Assembly (NCBI RefSeq): GCF_018361265.1
Contig: NZ_JAFLNH010000004.1
Span: 186,001 to 250,000 of the forward strand
Reading direction: 5' to 3'
Origin: Mycobacterium sp. SM1
Lineage (GTDB): Bacteria; Actinomycetota; Actinomycetes; Mycobacteriales; Mycobacteriaceae
Length of the DNA stretch: 64,000 nucleotides
The notes below the pieces were generated by a model. The model was not told where the DNA came from. It saw only the letters and a program-made list of their open reading frames with translations, and did no database searches. A program made the position numbers and the translations under genes. Each line of letters starts with the position of its first letter. Positions within the stretch are counted from its first letter, which is position 1. Of this stretch, positions 26,224 through 33,939 are shown piece after piece.

Positions 26224-26664
26224 ATGGACAAATACGTGGTCACGTGCAACTGCGGGGGAGCTGCCGCGCCAGTTGCCGAGATCGACGACCGGCGCGAGGT
26301 TGTGAGAAGAGCCGCGGCGATGGGATTCAATCCCGCCCTGATCGGCGATGAGCTAATTGTGCGCGGTATCGGCCCAGAGGACACGGCGGTGCAGTTCGCG
26401 GCCGCCGACGGCGAGCGTCATGGCGTCCTATATAGGCAAGCCGCGCAAGCGTGGGCCGACTACGCGGTGACCGAGACGGTGTGGCCTGACGGGAATTCCA
26501 CCTTTACAGTTCGGTGCGCCGCGTGTAAGACGCAAGTCCAAATCACGGCCACCGCTCTAGGGGTTTTTTTGGATAGAGCCTCCGCGGCGCGGGATAAGCT
26601 GCCGCGAATCGACGGGCGACACGAAATACCCATCGGTGTGTTGTGCAGGTACGTGGCACCATAA
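26224..26664 (+). CDS. Hypothetical protein with two Cys pairs, element B
   Basis: 146 residues starting two bases after int. CNCGG near the N-terminus and CAACK in the C-terminal half could bind a metal. No domain recognised. The tight spacing suggests cotranscription with int. Confidence 0.75.
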   Translation: MDKYVVTCNCGGAAAPVAEIDDRREVVRRAAAMGFNPALIGDELIVRGIGPEDTAVQFAAADGERHGVLYRQAAQAWADYAVTETVWPDGNSTFTVRCAACKTQVQITATALGVFLDRASAARDKLPRIDGRHEIPIGVLCRYVAP

Positions 26665-26714
26665 ACGGCTATCATGTACACATGCGCTCCACGTGAGCGT
26701 TTACGTCTCCGAAA

Positions 26715-26765
26715 TTCCTCGGGTGGGCGGTATATCACCGCGCCGAAAGGACACCCCGAGGAATG
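26715..26765. promoter_or_regulatory. Inverted repeat before xis
   Basis: ATTCCTCGGGTG and its near-complement CACCCCGAGGAAT are separated by about 26 bp, the right arm covering the xis ribosome binding site and start codon. It could be an operator or an RNA hairpin that hides the start. Coordinates are good to a base or two. Confidence 0.5.
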
Positions 26766-26963
26766 CCCGATGTTACAACCTCCCAGCGGCGTCGCTACGC
26801 GACCATCAAGGAAGCCGCCGCATATTTAGCCGTCAGCGATCGCACGATCCGGCAGATGATCGCCGACGGTCGGCTCACCGCGTACCGCAACGGCCGTCGC
26901 GTCATCCGCCTCGACCTGAATGAAATCGATGGCCGGATGCAGCCATTCGGCGGTGCCCGATGA
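26763..26963 (+). CDS. xis: Excisionase-type helix-turn-helix protein
   Basis: 66 residues with one winged helix-turn-helix of the excisionase/MerR class: YATIKEAAAYLAVSDRTIRQ followed by GRLTAYRNGRRVIRLDLNEI. Size and position after int fit a recombination directionality factor. The stop overlaps the next start by four bases. Confidence 0.85.
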   Translation: MPDVTTSQRRRYATIKEAAAYLAVSDRTIRQMIADGRLTAYRNGRRVIRLDLNEIDGRMQPFGGAR

Positions 26964-27193
26964 ATGGCGAAGGCCGGGCAATGCCCGGCCTCGCAGTGAG
27001 CAACCGTCCACAGTCTAGCACGCCAGACGCGACACGCCGGCCGCTCCAGCAGGTCTCGTGTCGCGAGTGCGGTGTCGCGCTGCGCAGCGCCAAGCCGCGC
27101 CGACTCGGCTACTGCCGCTCGTGTTTGCGCGTGGGCCAGCGCCTTGGGTGGCTCGACAAGCGTGGCCACCGCGCCCATGGGGGTGGCCGATGA
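26960..27193 (+). CDS. Small zinc-ribbon-like protein
   Basis: 77 residues with CRECGVALRSAKPRRLGYCRSC, two CxxC pairs that should bind one zinc ion. ATGA overlaps link it to xis and to the following DUF2742 gene. Confidence 0.75.
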   Translation: MNGEGRAMPGLAVSNRPQSSTPDATRRPLQQVSCRECGVALRSAKPRRLGYCRSCLRVGQRLGWLDKRGHRAHGGGR

Positions 27194-27672
27194 CCGAGAC
27201 GATCATCGTCACCCTCCGCGGCGACCGCAGCGAGATCGACGACACCAACCTAGTCGAGCGTGGGCGGCAGCTCGTGCTGTCGCGACGGCACGCTCCTGCG
27301 CCTGCCGGCGATGATGGGCCAAGCACGACACCCCGATCCCCGCAACATGTTTCACTACAGTCGCGGCAGGTGAGCTGGTGGCCCGTCCATGTCTACGTCG
27401 ATCGCCTACTGACGCGAGCGGGCTATGGCGAGCTGCCGTGGCCGGGAACGCCAGCGTGGTGCGCGCTGTCTGACAACGATCCCCGAAAACTGCTGGCGTT
27501 GGCCGAGTTTGGTCAGCATCACGCTCTGCGGGTCGAGACCGCTCAGCAGGATATGGCGGAAGCGTCGAAAGCTGTTGCGGCATCCGCTGATTGGCGCGCG
27601 ATCGCCAACGAAATCACACAGCTACACGCCGCCGTCGCGAGCGGTATCCGAATCCCACGAAAGGCATCCTGA
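27190..27672 (+). CDS. DUF2742 family protein
   Basis: 160 residues. The central segment VSWWPVHVYVDRLLTRAGYG and TPAWCALSDNDPRKLLALAE, followed by QHHALRVETAQQDMAEASKA, matches the family found in phiRv1 and phiRv2. Function unknown; its constant place before the replication-type ATPase suggests an early role. Start ATG 27190 overlaps the preceding stop. Confidence 0.85.
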   Translation: MTETIIVTLRGDRSEIDDTNLVERGRQLVLSRRHAPAPAGDDGPSTTPRSPQHVSLQSRQVSWWPVHVYVDRLLTRAGYGELPWPGTPAWCALSDNDPRKLLALAEFGQHHALRVETAQQDMAEASKAVAASADWRAIANEITQLHAAVASGIRIPRKAS

Positions 27673-29258
27673 TGACTGACACCACTGACCGCGCCGATGA
27701 GCTGCTCGACTGGTACCGCGAAGACCTGCCGGAAGACGGCGCGGCGCTGCTAGACGAGCTGCGCGACACGCTCACTCGATACGTGGCGTTCAGCGATGAG
27801 CACTCGGCTATCGCCGTGACAATGTGGATCGCCACCACCCACGCATTACCAGCGTTCGATACCGCCCCGCGACTAGTCATCACCAGCCCCGAAAAGCGTT
27901 GCGGCAAGACACGGTTGCTTGACTTGATTGATGGCACCTGCCACAACCCATTGGCGACCGCGGACGCGACCGTGGCCGCCATCTTCCGCTCGCTCGGCGG
28001 CGACCACCCGCCAACGCTGCTCATCGATGAGGCCGACACGATCTGGGGTGCCGCGAAAAAAGCGTCAGAATCAGCCGAAGACCTCAGAAAGCTTCTGAAC
28101 GCTGGGCATCAGCGTGGCCGGCCTGCCTTGCGCTGCGTCGGCCCCGCCCAAACCCCCACAACGTTCGACGTTTTCGCGATGGCCGCGCTGGCGGGCATCG
28201 GCGCGCTTCCAGATACAGTTACCGACCGCGCCGTCAATATCCGAATGCGCCGACGCGCCAACGGAGAAACCGTCGCCAAGTTCCGGTCACGGCGCGACCG
28301 CCCGAAACTGAAGGCGCTACAAGAGCGGCTGGACCGGTGGGCGGCCGATCGCATCAGCGAGCTGTCGGCGGCTGAGCCGGACATGCCCGTCGACGACCGC
28401 GCGGCTGACACGTGGGAACCTCTAATCGCCGTCGCTGATGCCGCGGGTGGCCACTGGCCGCAGAGCGCGCGGACAGCGTGCAAGGTACTCGTCACAGCCG
28501 CCGACGCCAGCGATGAGGACTCGTCGCTAGGGGTGCGGCTACTCTCCGACATCGCCAGCGTGTTCACCGAGCGGGACACATCGTTTGTGCTCAGCGCTGA
28601 TCTGGTAAACGAGTTGCGTCGAATTGAAACCTCGCCGTGGAACGATTTCGACCTCACACCCAGCAAACTCGCTTATCGCTTGCGGGAGTTTCGGGTCAAG
28701 CCCCGGCGTAGCAGCGACGCGCGCAGTCGCGGATACCGTCGTGAAGACTTCGACGACGTTTTCCGCCGGTATATCCGTCAGAACCCGTCAACCCGTCAGA
28801 AACCGCAGGTAGACGGCGATTTTACGTCTGACGGGTTGAAAACCGACCCGTCAAGTCGTCAGATGCAACCCGTCAAGGTGTCAGAACCCGTCAGACGCTC
28901 TGAGCCTCCTACCAGCGGATTTGACGCCTTGACGGGTTCTGACGGGTTGCCGGACGGAAACGGGCCAACACATAGCAGGGCGACTACGCGACACGACGGC
29001 CGCCGCCTCCCACAGTCGGCGGAAACCAACCCACAGCCACACACCCAGCAAACAGATGACACCCCGGAAGGCGACGCTGTGCCCGACGATCATGACACCA
29101 ACACCACGGGCACCGCTCGCGGTGATGACGCGGCCGACGATGAGGCGACCCCCCACCCCCGAACGTTCGTAGAGCTTCCTGACGGGCGCATCGAATGCCC
29201 GCGATGCGGGCCTGTAATCATCTGCGAGCACTGGGAGGCAGCGTCCCGTGAGCAGTAG
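27672..29258 (+). CDS. DUF3631 domain ATPase, likely replication protein, with iteron-like array in its 3' part
   Basis: 528 residues. P-loop SPEKRCGKTRLL near residue 72-83, Walker B TLLIDEADTIWG near 119, then the DUF3631 region (LRCVGPAQTPTTFDVFAMAA, DTVTDRAVNIRMRRR). The last 180 residues are a low-complexity polar tail ending in a Cys-containing segment (RIECPRCGPVIICEHWEA). DUF3631 proteins of phages and satellites are helicase/primase-like; the role here is inferred. The tail-coding DNA contains repeats (28782-28948). Confidence 0.88.
   Translation: MTDTTDRADELLDWYREDLPEDGAALLDELRDTLTRYVAFSDEHSAIAVTMWIATTHALPAFDTAPRLVITSPEKRCGKTRLLDLIDGTCHNPLATADATVAAIFRSLGGDHPPTLLIDEADTIWGAAKKASESAEDLRKLLNAGHQRGRPALRCVGPAQTPTTFDVFAMAALAGIGALPDTVTDRAVNIRMRRRANGETVAKFRSRRDRPKLKALQERLDRWAADRISELSAAEPDMPVDDRAADTWEPLIAVADAAGGHWPQSARTACKVLVTAADASDEDSSLGVRLLSDIASVFTERDTSFVLSADLVNELRRIETSPWNDFDLTPSKLAYRLREFRVKPRRSSDARSRGYRREDFDDVFRRYIRQNPSTRQKPQVDGDFTSDGLKTDPSSRQMQPVKVSEPVRRSEPPTSGFDALTGSDGLPDGNGPTHSRATTRHDGRRLPQSAETNPQPHTQQTDDTPEGDAVPDDHDTNTTGTARGDDAADDEATPHPRTFVELPDGRIECPRCGPVIICEHWEAASREQ
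28782..28948. repeat. Iteron-like array of AACCCGTCA, candidate replication origin
   Basis: Seven exact AACCCGTCA copies (28782, 28790, 28867 and 28885 on +; 28829, 28930 and 28940 on -) and one GACCCGTCA (28845) lie within 167 bp. They fall in both orientations and several codon phases, so a protein repeat does not explain them. Position inside a putative replication gene fits an origin or an initiator-binding region. Confidence 0.7.
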
Positions 29259-29592
29259 CCGCAACGGGTCCAGGATTGACCCCAACACCGTCGCCTGCCT
29301 GTGTGATTGCGGCACACGTGACTACATCGCCGCCGCCGCCATCGACGCAGACGGCTCCAGGCATCTCCTGCTCGCCCGCGTGGACGCCATCGGAGACGGG
29401 AAAACCCACTACGACCCCGCGTGCAGCCATGTGCCGCATGAGCAGCTCGGCCCACTGCCCCCAGCGTGGCGGGCACGTGTGCAGCTCGCCCCGCTGCGCT
29501 GCGGGCGGCCGACCTTGGCCGGCACCCCCTGCCGGTGCATCGTCACCACACCCGGCGCGCCCTGCCACCTACACAAGGCGGCCAACCAGTGA
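29248..29592 (+). CDS. Cys-rich phage protein
   Basis: 114 residues from GTG 29248, overlapping the DUF3631 gene by 11 bp. Contains CLCDCG and the segment LRCGRPTLAGTPCRC with CHLH at the end, a zinc-finger-like arrangement common in mycobacterial prophage proteins. Function unknown. Confidence 0.75.
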   Translation: MSSSRNGSRIDPNTVACLCDCGTRDYIAAAAIDADGSRHLLLARVDAIGDGKTHYDPACSHVPHEQLGPLPPAWRARVQLAPLRCGRPTLAGTPCRCIVTTPGAPCHLHKAANQ

Positions 29593-29735
29593 ACCACAAC
29601 CAACCCCCGCGTCCCCGCCTCATCCCGGCCACTGCGCGCCTGGACACCCCGCGCCGGCCAACCCGCGCCCAGCGGATCGCGCAGAACCGCCAAGCGCGCG
29701 CCTGGCGGCGCAAGACACAAGAAAGGAAGCCCTGA
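29589..29735 (+). CDS. Small basic protein
   Basis: 48 residues from GTG 29589 (GTGA overlap with the previous stop): MNHNQPPRPRLIPATARLDT..., rich in Arg, Pro and Gln. Overlap with both neighbours supports translation; the function cannot be read. Confidence 0.6.
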   Translation: MNHNQPPRPRLIPATARLDTPRRPTRAQRIAQNRQARAWRRKTQERKP

Positions 29736-29911
29736 TGCCCACCCAACCAGCCGCCGCCGCACCCAGCGATCCCGAACCACCCCCGCTACGGCAGTGCCCG
29801 CACTGCGGCGCGGCCATCGGCCCCCTGCCGGCATCCGATGTCGTGTGCCCACGCACACGACGAACACGACAAGGAAACAGGACAACACGACACAAGGGAC
29901 ACAAGGATTGA
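29735..29911 (+). CDS. Small protein with a zinc-knuckle-like CPHCG
   Basis: 58 residues, ATG 29735 within the previous stop (TGATG). CPHCGAAIGPLPASDVVCP contains three Cys. It is the last gene of the rightward run before the skewed noncoding stretch. Confidence 0.6.
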   Translation: MPTQPAAAAPSDPEPPPLRQCPHCGAAIGPLPASDVVCPRTRRTRQGNRTTRHKGHKD

Positions 29912-30615
29912 ACACACGGTGAACAGACCACAAGGACACAGGGACACACATGACACACGATGAGAACACGTGGCAGACACAACAAAGGAAACACAGAACA
30001 GAGAAACGATACGAATCACATTGTGGCAGAAAGCGAAATAGCCACCTAGGCGATACGGAAGATTTATGCTACCCCCCGCCAAACAGTCACACCAAGCCGC
30101 CTCCAGTACGAACTCCAGTCCCAGCACGACGAACTCCCAACCCCCGGCACACGCCAGCCTGGTTGCGCCTCAACCGACTTCAACGCACCCGATATCGCCA
30201 CCCCCAGCGCGCACCCAGCCAGCAGAACCCCAGCTTCACGCCCACACCACCCAGCTCCAGGCTTGTCCTCGACAGCGAGTCAGGCCGGTGTCGCGCCGCA
30301 CTCACACGCCCCTCAACCCAAAACCACACCCAGCCACACGCCAACGCATCCCTCAGAGGCACACGCACCAAGCACACGCCACCCCCGCCAGCAAACACAC
30401 CCCGCGAAACCCAGCAAACACACACCCCCGAAACCGCATCGTCAACCACCACACACCACCCCCAAAACCAGCAAACCACCACACCAACACCCACCAGCCC
30501 GTATACCACCCCCCGCAAAAAAATCGGAGGGTGGGGGGGTGTTCGCGACCGCTGGTGGGTCGCTTTTCTCTCCCTCCGGGGCAATTGTCCACATTTATTC
30601 TAGGAGCGTGTAGCA
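29912..30615. other. Noncoding region with extreme A+C strand skew
   Basis: The plus strand is A-rich with repeated GACACA-like words to about 30010, then almost entirely C and A from about 30066 to 30525, ending in a G-run (GGGTGGGGGGGTG) near 30530. All three plus frames stay open only because stop codons need T. I find no convincing gene. Confidence 0.65.
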
Positions 30616-30921
30616 ATGCGTGGCTCGAGAAGGCCGGTGCCGCAAAGGTTTTCGGTGCTGGCGGCCGTCCAGTCTGGTGATCCTGATCGCGCGCTTTCCG
30701 CGCTTGCGCGGCGGGTGGCGTGGCAGCTTGGCCGGACAACGGATGCGCGCGCGGTGTCGAGTCTCGCCAAGACACTGATGGTGACGATCGCCCAGCTCGA
30801 GGCGCTGCGGGAGCGGGAGCGTCGTCCTGGCGCGCTGGCGGCCGAGTTGTGTGAGCGTCGGGCTGAGCGGCAGCGGCGTGCTGCGGCGCGCGCGCCTAAC
30901 GATCCGGGCCAAGGTTGCTAG
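30616..30921 (+). CDS. Small hypothetical phage protein
   Basis: 101 residues from ATG 30616 with GGAGCGTGTAGCA upstream. A charged helical protein (LAKTLMVTIAQLEALRERER). Its size and character recall small terminase subunits or packaging adaptors, but I see no specific motif and no large terminase follows. The end overlaps the first unit of the 134-bp tandem repeat. Confidence 0.6.
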   Translation: MRGSRRPVPQRFSVLAAVQSGDPDRALSALARRVAWQLGRTTDARAVSSLAKTLMVTIAQLEALRERERRPGALAAELCERRAERQRRAAARAPNDPGQGC

Positions 30922-31152
30922 CGGCATCGGGATGCAGTCGGCGTGAAGCGCATACATGGCCCGTGACCTGCCATCTTCGCCAACCGTAGTCATCATGACA
31001 ACAGTTGCCCAGGGTGCTCGGCCGCGCGCCTAGCGATCCGGGCCAAGGTTGCTAGCGGCATCGGGATGCAGTCGGCGTGAAGCGCGTACATGGCCCGTGA
31101 CCTGCCATCTTCGCCAACCGTAGTCATCATGACAACAGTTGCCCAGGGTGCT
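30885..31152. repeat. 134-bp tandem duplication
   Basis: Two nearly identical units, roughly 30885-31018 and 31019-31152 (period 134, a few differences). The unit covers the 3' end of the antirepressor-domain gene and the end of the gene at 30616. Confidence 0.85.
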
Positions 31153-31313
31153 TGGTTGAGCTTTCGGTACTGGGTGGCGTGATTTACGCCAATGGCGTCG
31201 CATAGGGGCTTGAGCGCGACGTAGGGCTGGCCGCGCTGGTCAGGCCACACTTGCCGCGACACGCTTGTGAGCTGCCACAAATCATCGGCGATGGTGTTGT
31301 AGACTGTCCACAA
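30993..31313 (-). CDS. P22 antirepressor N-terminal-domain protein
   Basis: 106 residues with the P22_AR_N pattern: WPDQRGQPYVALKPLCDAIG, NHATQYRKLNQAPWATVV, MMTTVGEDGRSRAMYALHAD. Only this domain is present, and the C-terminus ends inside the tandem duplication. The start is uncertain: TTG 31313 lies in an inverted repeat, and TTG 31280 or a later GTG are alternatives. Likely a regulator that counteracts a repressor or phage function. Divergent from the gene at 31363. Confidence 0.75.
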   Translation of the reverse strand: MWTVYNTIADDLWQLTSVSRQVWPDQRGQPYVALKPLCDAIGVNHATQYRKLNQAPWATVVMMTTVGEDGRSRAMYALHADCIPMPLATLARIARRAAEHPGQLLS

Positions 31314-31332
31314 ACGCTATCCGTGTGGACAG
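31304..31332. promoter_or_regulatory. Inverted repeat CTGTCCACA / TGTGGACAG between divergent genes
   Basis: Perfect 9-bp arms separated by 11 bp, located between the antirepressor-domain gene (-) and the gene at 31363 (+). A good candidate operator for a dimeric helix-turn-helix regulator. Confidence 0.6.
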
Positions 31333-31362
31333 CTTCGACAGCTTCGAGGAAAGGGAATACCC

Positions 31363-31680
31363 ATGATGTACGGCAGCGCCGACGCGGGATGGTGCCCGGA
31401 TTATGGCCCGGGCAAGGACATGGTTGGCCTGCCGCTGGGCGGTGAGGATATGGAGCCGGTGCGACTGGTCACCGGCAAGCCGCCGGAGCAGTGGACCGAG
31501 CAGGAGCGCGAGGATTGGTTCCTCTGGCAGCTTGGTCCGCAGTTCCGGGTTGGTTTGAAACCCCCGCCGGGCGGTGCCAGCTACTACATCCCCTCGCCGA
31601 ATGACCCGTACTACTTCAATCGCGCTACTGGCCGGTTCGAGGCGAAGCCGAACACCAGCGCGTGCCGGGTGTTCGACTGA
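31363..31680 (+). CDS. Hypothetical phage protein
   Basis: 105 residues from ATG 31363, preceded by GAGGAAAGGGAATACCC. Acidic and aromatic (EQEREDWFLWQLGPQFRVGL). No domain recognised. First of five rightward genes with tight spacing. Confidence 0.65.
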   Translation: MMYGSADAGWCPDYGPGKDMVGLPLGGEDMEPVRLVTGKPPEQWTEQEREDWFLWQLGPQFRVGLKPPPGGASYYIPSPNDPYYFNRATGRFEAKPNTSACRVFD

Positions 31681-32123
31681 TGCTGGGGACGGATTTCACG
31701 GCGATCGAGGACGCCACCCTGGCCGACCTGCCACGGATCAGGATCAAGCAGGGTGTGCCGTCCCTGCGGCTGAAAGCCCCTAATGGCCGCCTCGTGGACT
31801 TCCCTGGCAGTGGTGCGCCGCTGCCGCGCTGGGCGGCCTGGGACGCCGCTCAAACACGCCGGATGCTTGATCTGGGGCTGATTGAGTATTGCGACAACGA
31901 TGGCCGGCCCACTGACCCGGAGCGGGTGGTGGAGTGCTTGTCGGCGATCGAGGCCCTGGGTGTGCCGGTGTCGGCGGGGCGGCCGCGCGCGGCTGAGGCG
32001 CTGCGCCGCGCCGGGGCGAGGTTTTCCAACGAGACGATAGGTAAGGCGGTGCTGCTCAGGAAGTCGGGCTGGAAGGCCGGCCAGCCCTTCCCGTGGGACA
32101 GGGAGCAGGAGGCAAGTAGGTGA
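31680..32123 (+). CDS. Hypothetical phage protein with possible DNA-binding helices
   Basis: 147 residues; ATG 31680 overlaps the preceding TGA. Segments such as AAQTRRMLDLGLIEYCDNDG and RAAEALRRAGARFSNETIGK look like short helices. Family not recognised. Confidence 0.65.
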   Translation: MLGTDFTAIEDATLADLPRIRIKQGVPSLRLKAPNGRLVDFPGSGAPLPRWAAWDAAQTRRMLDLGLIEYCDNDGRPTDPERVVECLSAIEALGVPVSAGRPRAAEALRRAGARFSNETIGKAVLLRKSGWKAGQPFPWDREQEASR

Positions 32124-32428
32124 TTAAGCGTGTTTCGGCGGTGAGCGACACCCCGGCCGTGGTGGCGTGGGGGGCTTTTAGCGAGGTGTGGGACGCCCCA
32201 ACGCTGCTGCTGGAGAACATCGGCTCTTCCACGGTGTTCGTCGCCTACAGCGAGGCCGAGTTGACGTTCGACGACGATTTGACGCTGGCGGCGCTACCTG
32301 TGCGCCCCGGTGAGCGGGTGACGCTGCCGCGCCGCGACTCCCGGCCAGAGTTTCACGTTTGGGCGTGCTGCCAGCGTGGTGAGAGCGGGCAGCTCGCCTA
32401 CTACCATCCCGGCCTACCGGCCCTGTGA
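32120..32428 (+). CDS. Hypothetical small beta-rich protein 1
   Basis: 102 residues from GTG 32120 (overlap GTGA). Pattern of alternating hydrophobic strands (LLLENIGSSTVFVAYSEAEL, RPGERVTLPRRDSRPEFHVW). It shares length and the N-terminal SDTPAVV with the gene at 32547, so the two may be distant paralogues, perhaps small structural or decoration-type proteins. That is speculation. Confidence 0.6.
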   Translation: MIKRVSAVSDTPAVVAWGAFSEVWDAPTLLLENIGSSTVFVAYSEAELTFDDDLTLAALPVRPGERVTLPRRDSRPEFHVWACCQRGESGQLAYYHPGLPAL

Positions 32429-32546
32429 AGCCTCCGCGTCATTTGGCGGCTCGCGGCGCGGCCGGGGGGCGGCCGGCCGGCCCAAAGTCGCGTACGGGTG
32501 CAAGCTGGCCGGCCAGCCCCCGACAACAATGGAAGGTGTCGGACCC

Positions 32547-32855
32547 GTGAGCACGAGCGACACCCCAGCGGTGGTGCCGGTCGGCGAGTCCCCGGCGGTG
32601 ATCCCGCTGCCCACTGGTTTACGCGCTGTGGTGGCGCTCAACAACTCTGAGGGCATCGGGGACGCTGCTGGCGCGCCAGACATCATCGTCAACACCGGCC
32701 AGATGGCGTCGCTGAACCCCCTGACTGGGGTGCGGCTTCGGCCTGGTGAGCTGTTCAATATGCCGCTGCTCGACCCCGCCACCGGGTATCAGCTCGCGTT
32801 GTCGGCGGTCGCCACCGGCCCCGGCGCCGTACTGCAGCTACTACTGCGGGAGTAG
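32547..32855 (+). CDS. Hypothetical small beta-rich protein 2
   Basis: 102 residues from GTG 32547, with GGAAGGTG upstream; ATG 32529 is an alternative. VSTSDTPAVVPVGESPAVIP followed by strand-like segments and RPGELFNMPLLDPATGYQL. See the preceding gene for the possible relationship. Confidence 0.6.
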   Translation: MSTSDTPAVVPVGESPAVIPLPTGLRAVVALNNSEGIGDAAGAPDIIVNTGQMASLNPLTGVRLRPGELFNMPLLDPATGYQLALSAVATGPGAVLQLLLRE

Positions 32856-32864
32856 GACACCCAG

Positions 32865-33038
32865 ATGATGGATGATGCGACGTACGCGGCGATGGCCACA
32901 CAACACGCGCTGTGGAGGCTGTCGGACGATGCCCGCCGCGGCCAATACGACGCGCTCAATGACCTGTTGCGGGCGGCGCGGCACGCCCGCGACGGCGGCG
33001 GCCCAGGAAACATCGATTACATGCATGTGCCGTTTTGA
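32865..33038 (+). CDS. Short hypothetical protein
   Basis: 57 residues, MMDDATYAAMATQHALWRLS..., starting 9 bp after the previous gene. Helical, no domain recognised. It closes the rightward run before the hairpin at 33114. Confidence 0.55.
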   Translation: MMDDATYAAMATQHALWRLSDDARRGQYDALNDLLRAARHARDGGGPGNIDYMHVPF

Positions 33039-33113
33039 TGCGGGCAGGTATTATCAAGCCTGTTCATTGTCCAAATAACGCTGTCATAGCATCTAGCTCC
33101 GGCGATGAACATC

Positions 33114-33155
33114 GGAGGCCCGCCGGCCCATCCCCCAGCACACTGGCGGGCCTCC
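33114..33155 (+). terminator. Stem-loop after the rightward gene run
   Basis: GGAGGCCCGCC at 33114-33124 and GGCGGGCCTCC at 33145-33155 form a perfect 11-bp stem with a 20-bp loop. No U-run follows, as is common for mycobacterial intrinsic terminators. The opposing gene set begins its end about 150 bp later. Confidence 0.6.
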
Positions 33156-33301
33156 ACCATCCCAGCGATCCAGGTCGAAAGGATCGACGACTCAGTGAGC
33201 GCACCCCACCCACGCGCCGAGCGGCCGGCGGGCCAAGGTGGCGCGCCCCAGCGCCGACACTTCGTCTGAGCTGGGGAGGACAGGGAAGGGGCGGCGCCGC
33301 C

Positions 33302-33805
33302 CTACCATGCGCACGCGGCGGCTTCGCGTAGCTCGTCGCTCGCCAAACCCGTGTACCGCTGGGTGGTGGCCACCGACGCGTGCCCCAGCAGTGTTTGCAC
33401 CGCCCGCAGATTCCGCGAGCCGCGGTAGGCGCGGGTGGCGAAACGATGCCGCAGATGATGCATCGACCAGCCACCCGGCAGCGCGCGGGCAACAAGTTTC
33501 CCCACATGCGCGGCGCTGACATGCCCGCCGAGCATGTTAGGGAACAACCATCCCGGCACGGGCGCGCCGGGGGTGTGGCCGGCCGCGCCTAGCCGCACCA
33601 TCCCCGCCAGCTCCCGACTCAACGGCACCACCCGCTCTTTACCACCCTTGCCGTGCACCAGCAGCGCGGGCGCGTCGGGATGGTCGAGCAGGTCGCGGGT
33701 GTGGATTTGGGCGACCTCGGGCGCCGCAACCCGGCCTCGGCCGCCAGCCGCAGCATGAGCCGCCCACCCCCGCCCGGCGCGCCGGGCGGCCGCTGTGCCA
33801 GACAA
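33302..33805 (-). pseudogene. Tyrosine recombinase catalytic-domain remnant, element B
   Basis: Nearly identical to 22234-22737, with the same one-base frame break after GLRR and the same missing N-terminal domains. Lys, His-x-x-Arg, His and Tyr residues are kept. It lies at the opposite end of the element from the complete int gene, so it is not the active integrase. Confidence 0.8.
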
Positions 33806-33939
33806 AGGGGCTGGTGCGCAAACCTGGCATCGCCGAGTTTGGGCACCCGCTCAGGCCGATCTGCCGCCATGTCGTGCCGATTCGGCACGGCATGGATCGG
33901 CAAGAGCCAGACACCCGGGGCGCATTTCCCGGAGGGGGG

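Noticed and set aside
28700..28960. CRISPR-like or protein-level repeat explanation for the AACCCGTCA array
   Set aside because: Spacing is irregular, copies occur on both strands and in different codon phases, so neither explanation fits.
29950..30680. Overlapping open frames in all three plus phases
   Set aside because: They exist because the strand has almost no T, so stop codons cannot occur. No start context, domain or consistent phase supports coding.
30616..30921. Small terminase subunit
   Set aside because: Size and position are suggestive, but there is no recognisable motif and no large terminase follows, so it is left as hypothetical.
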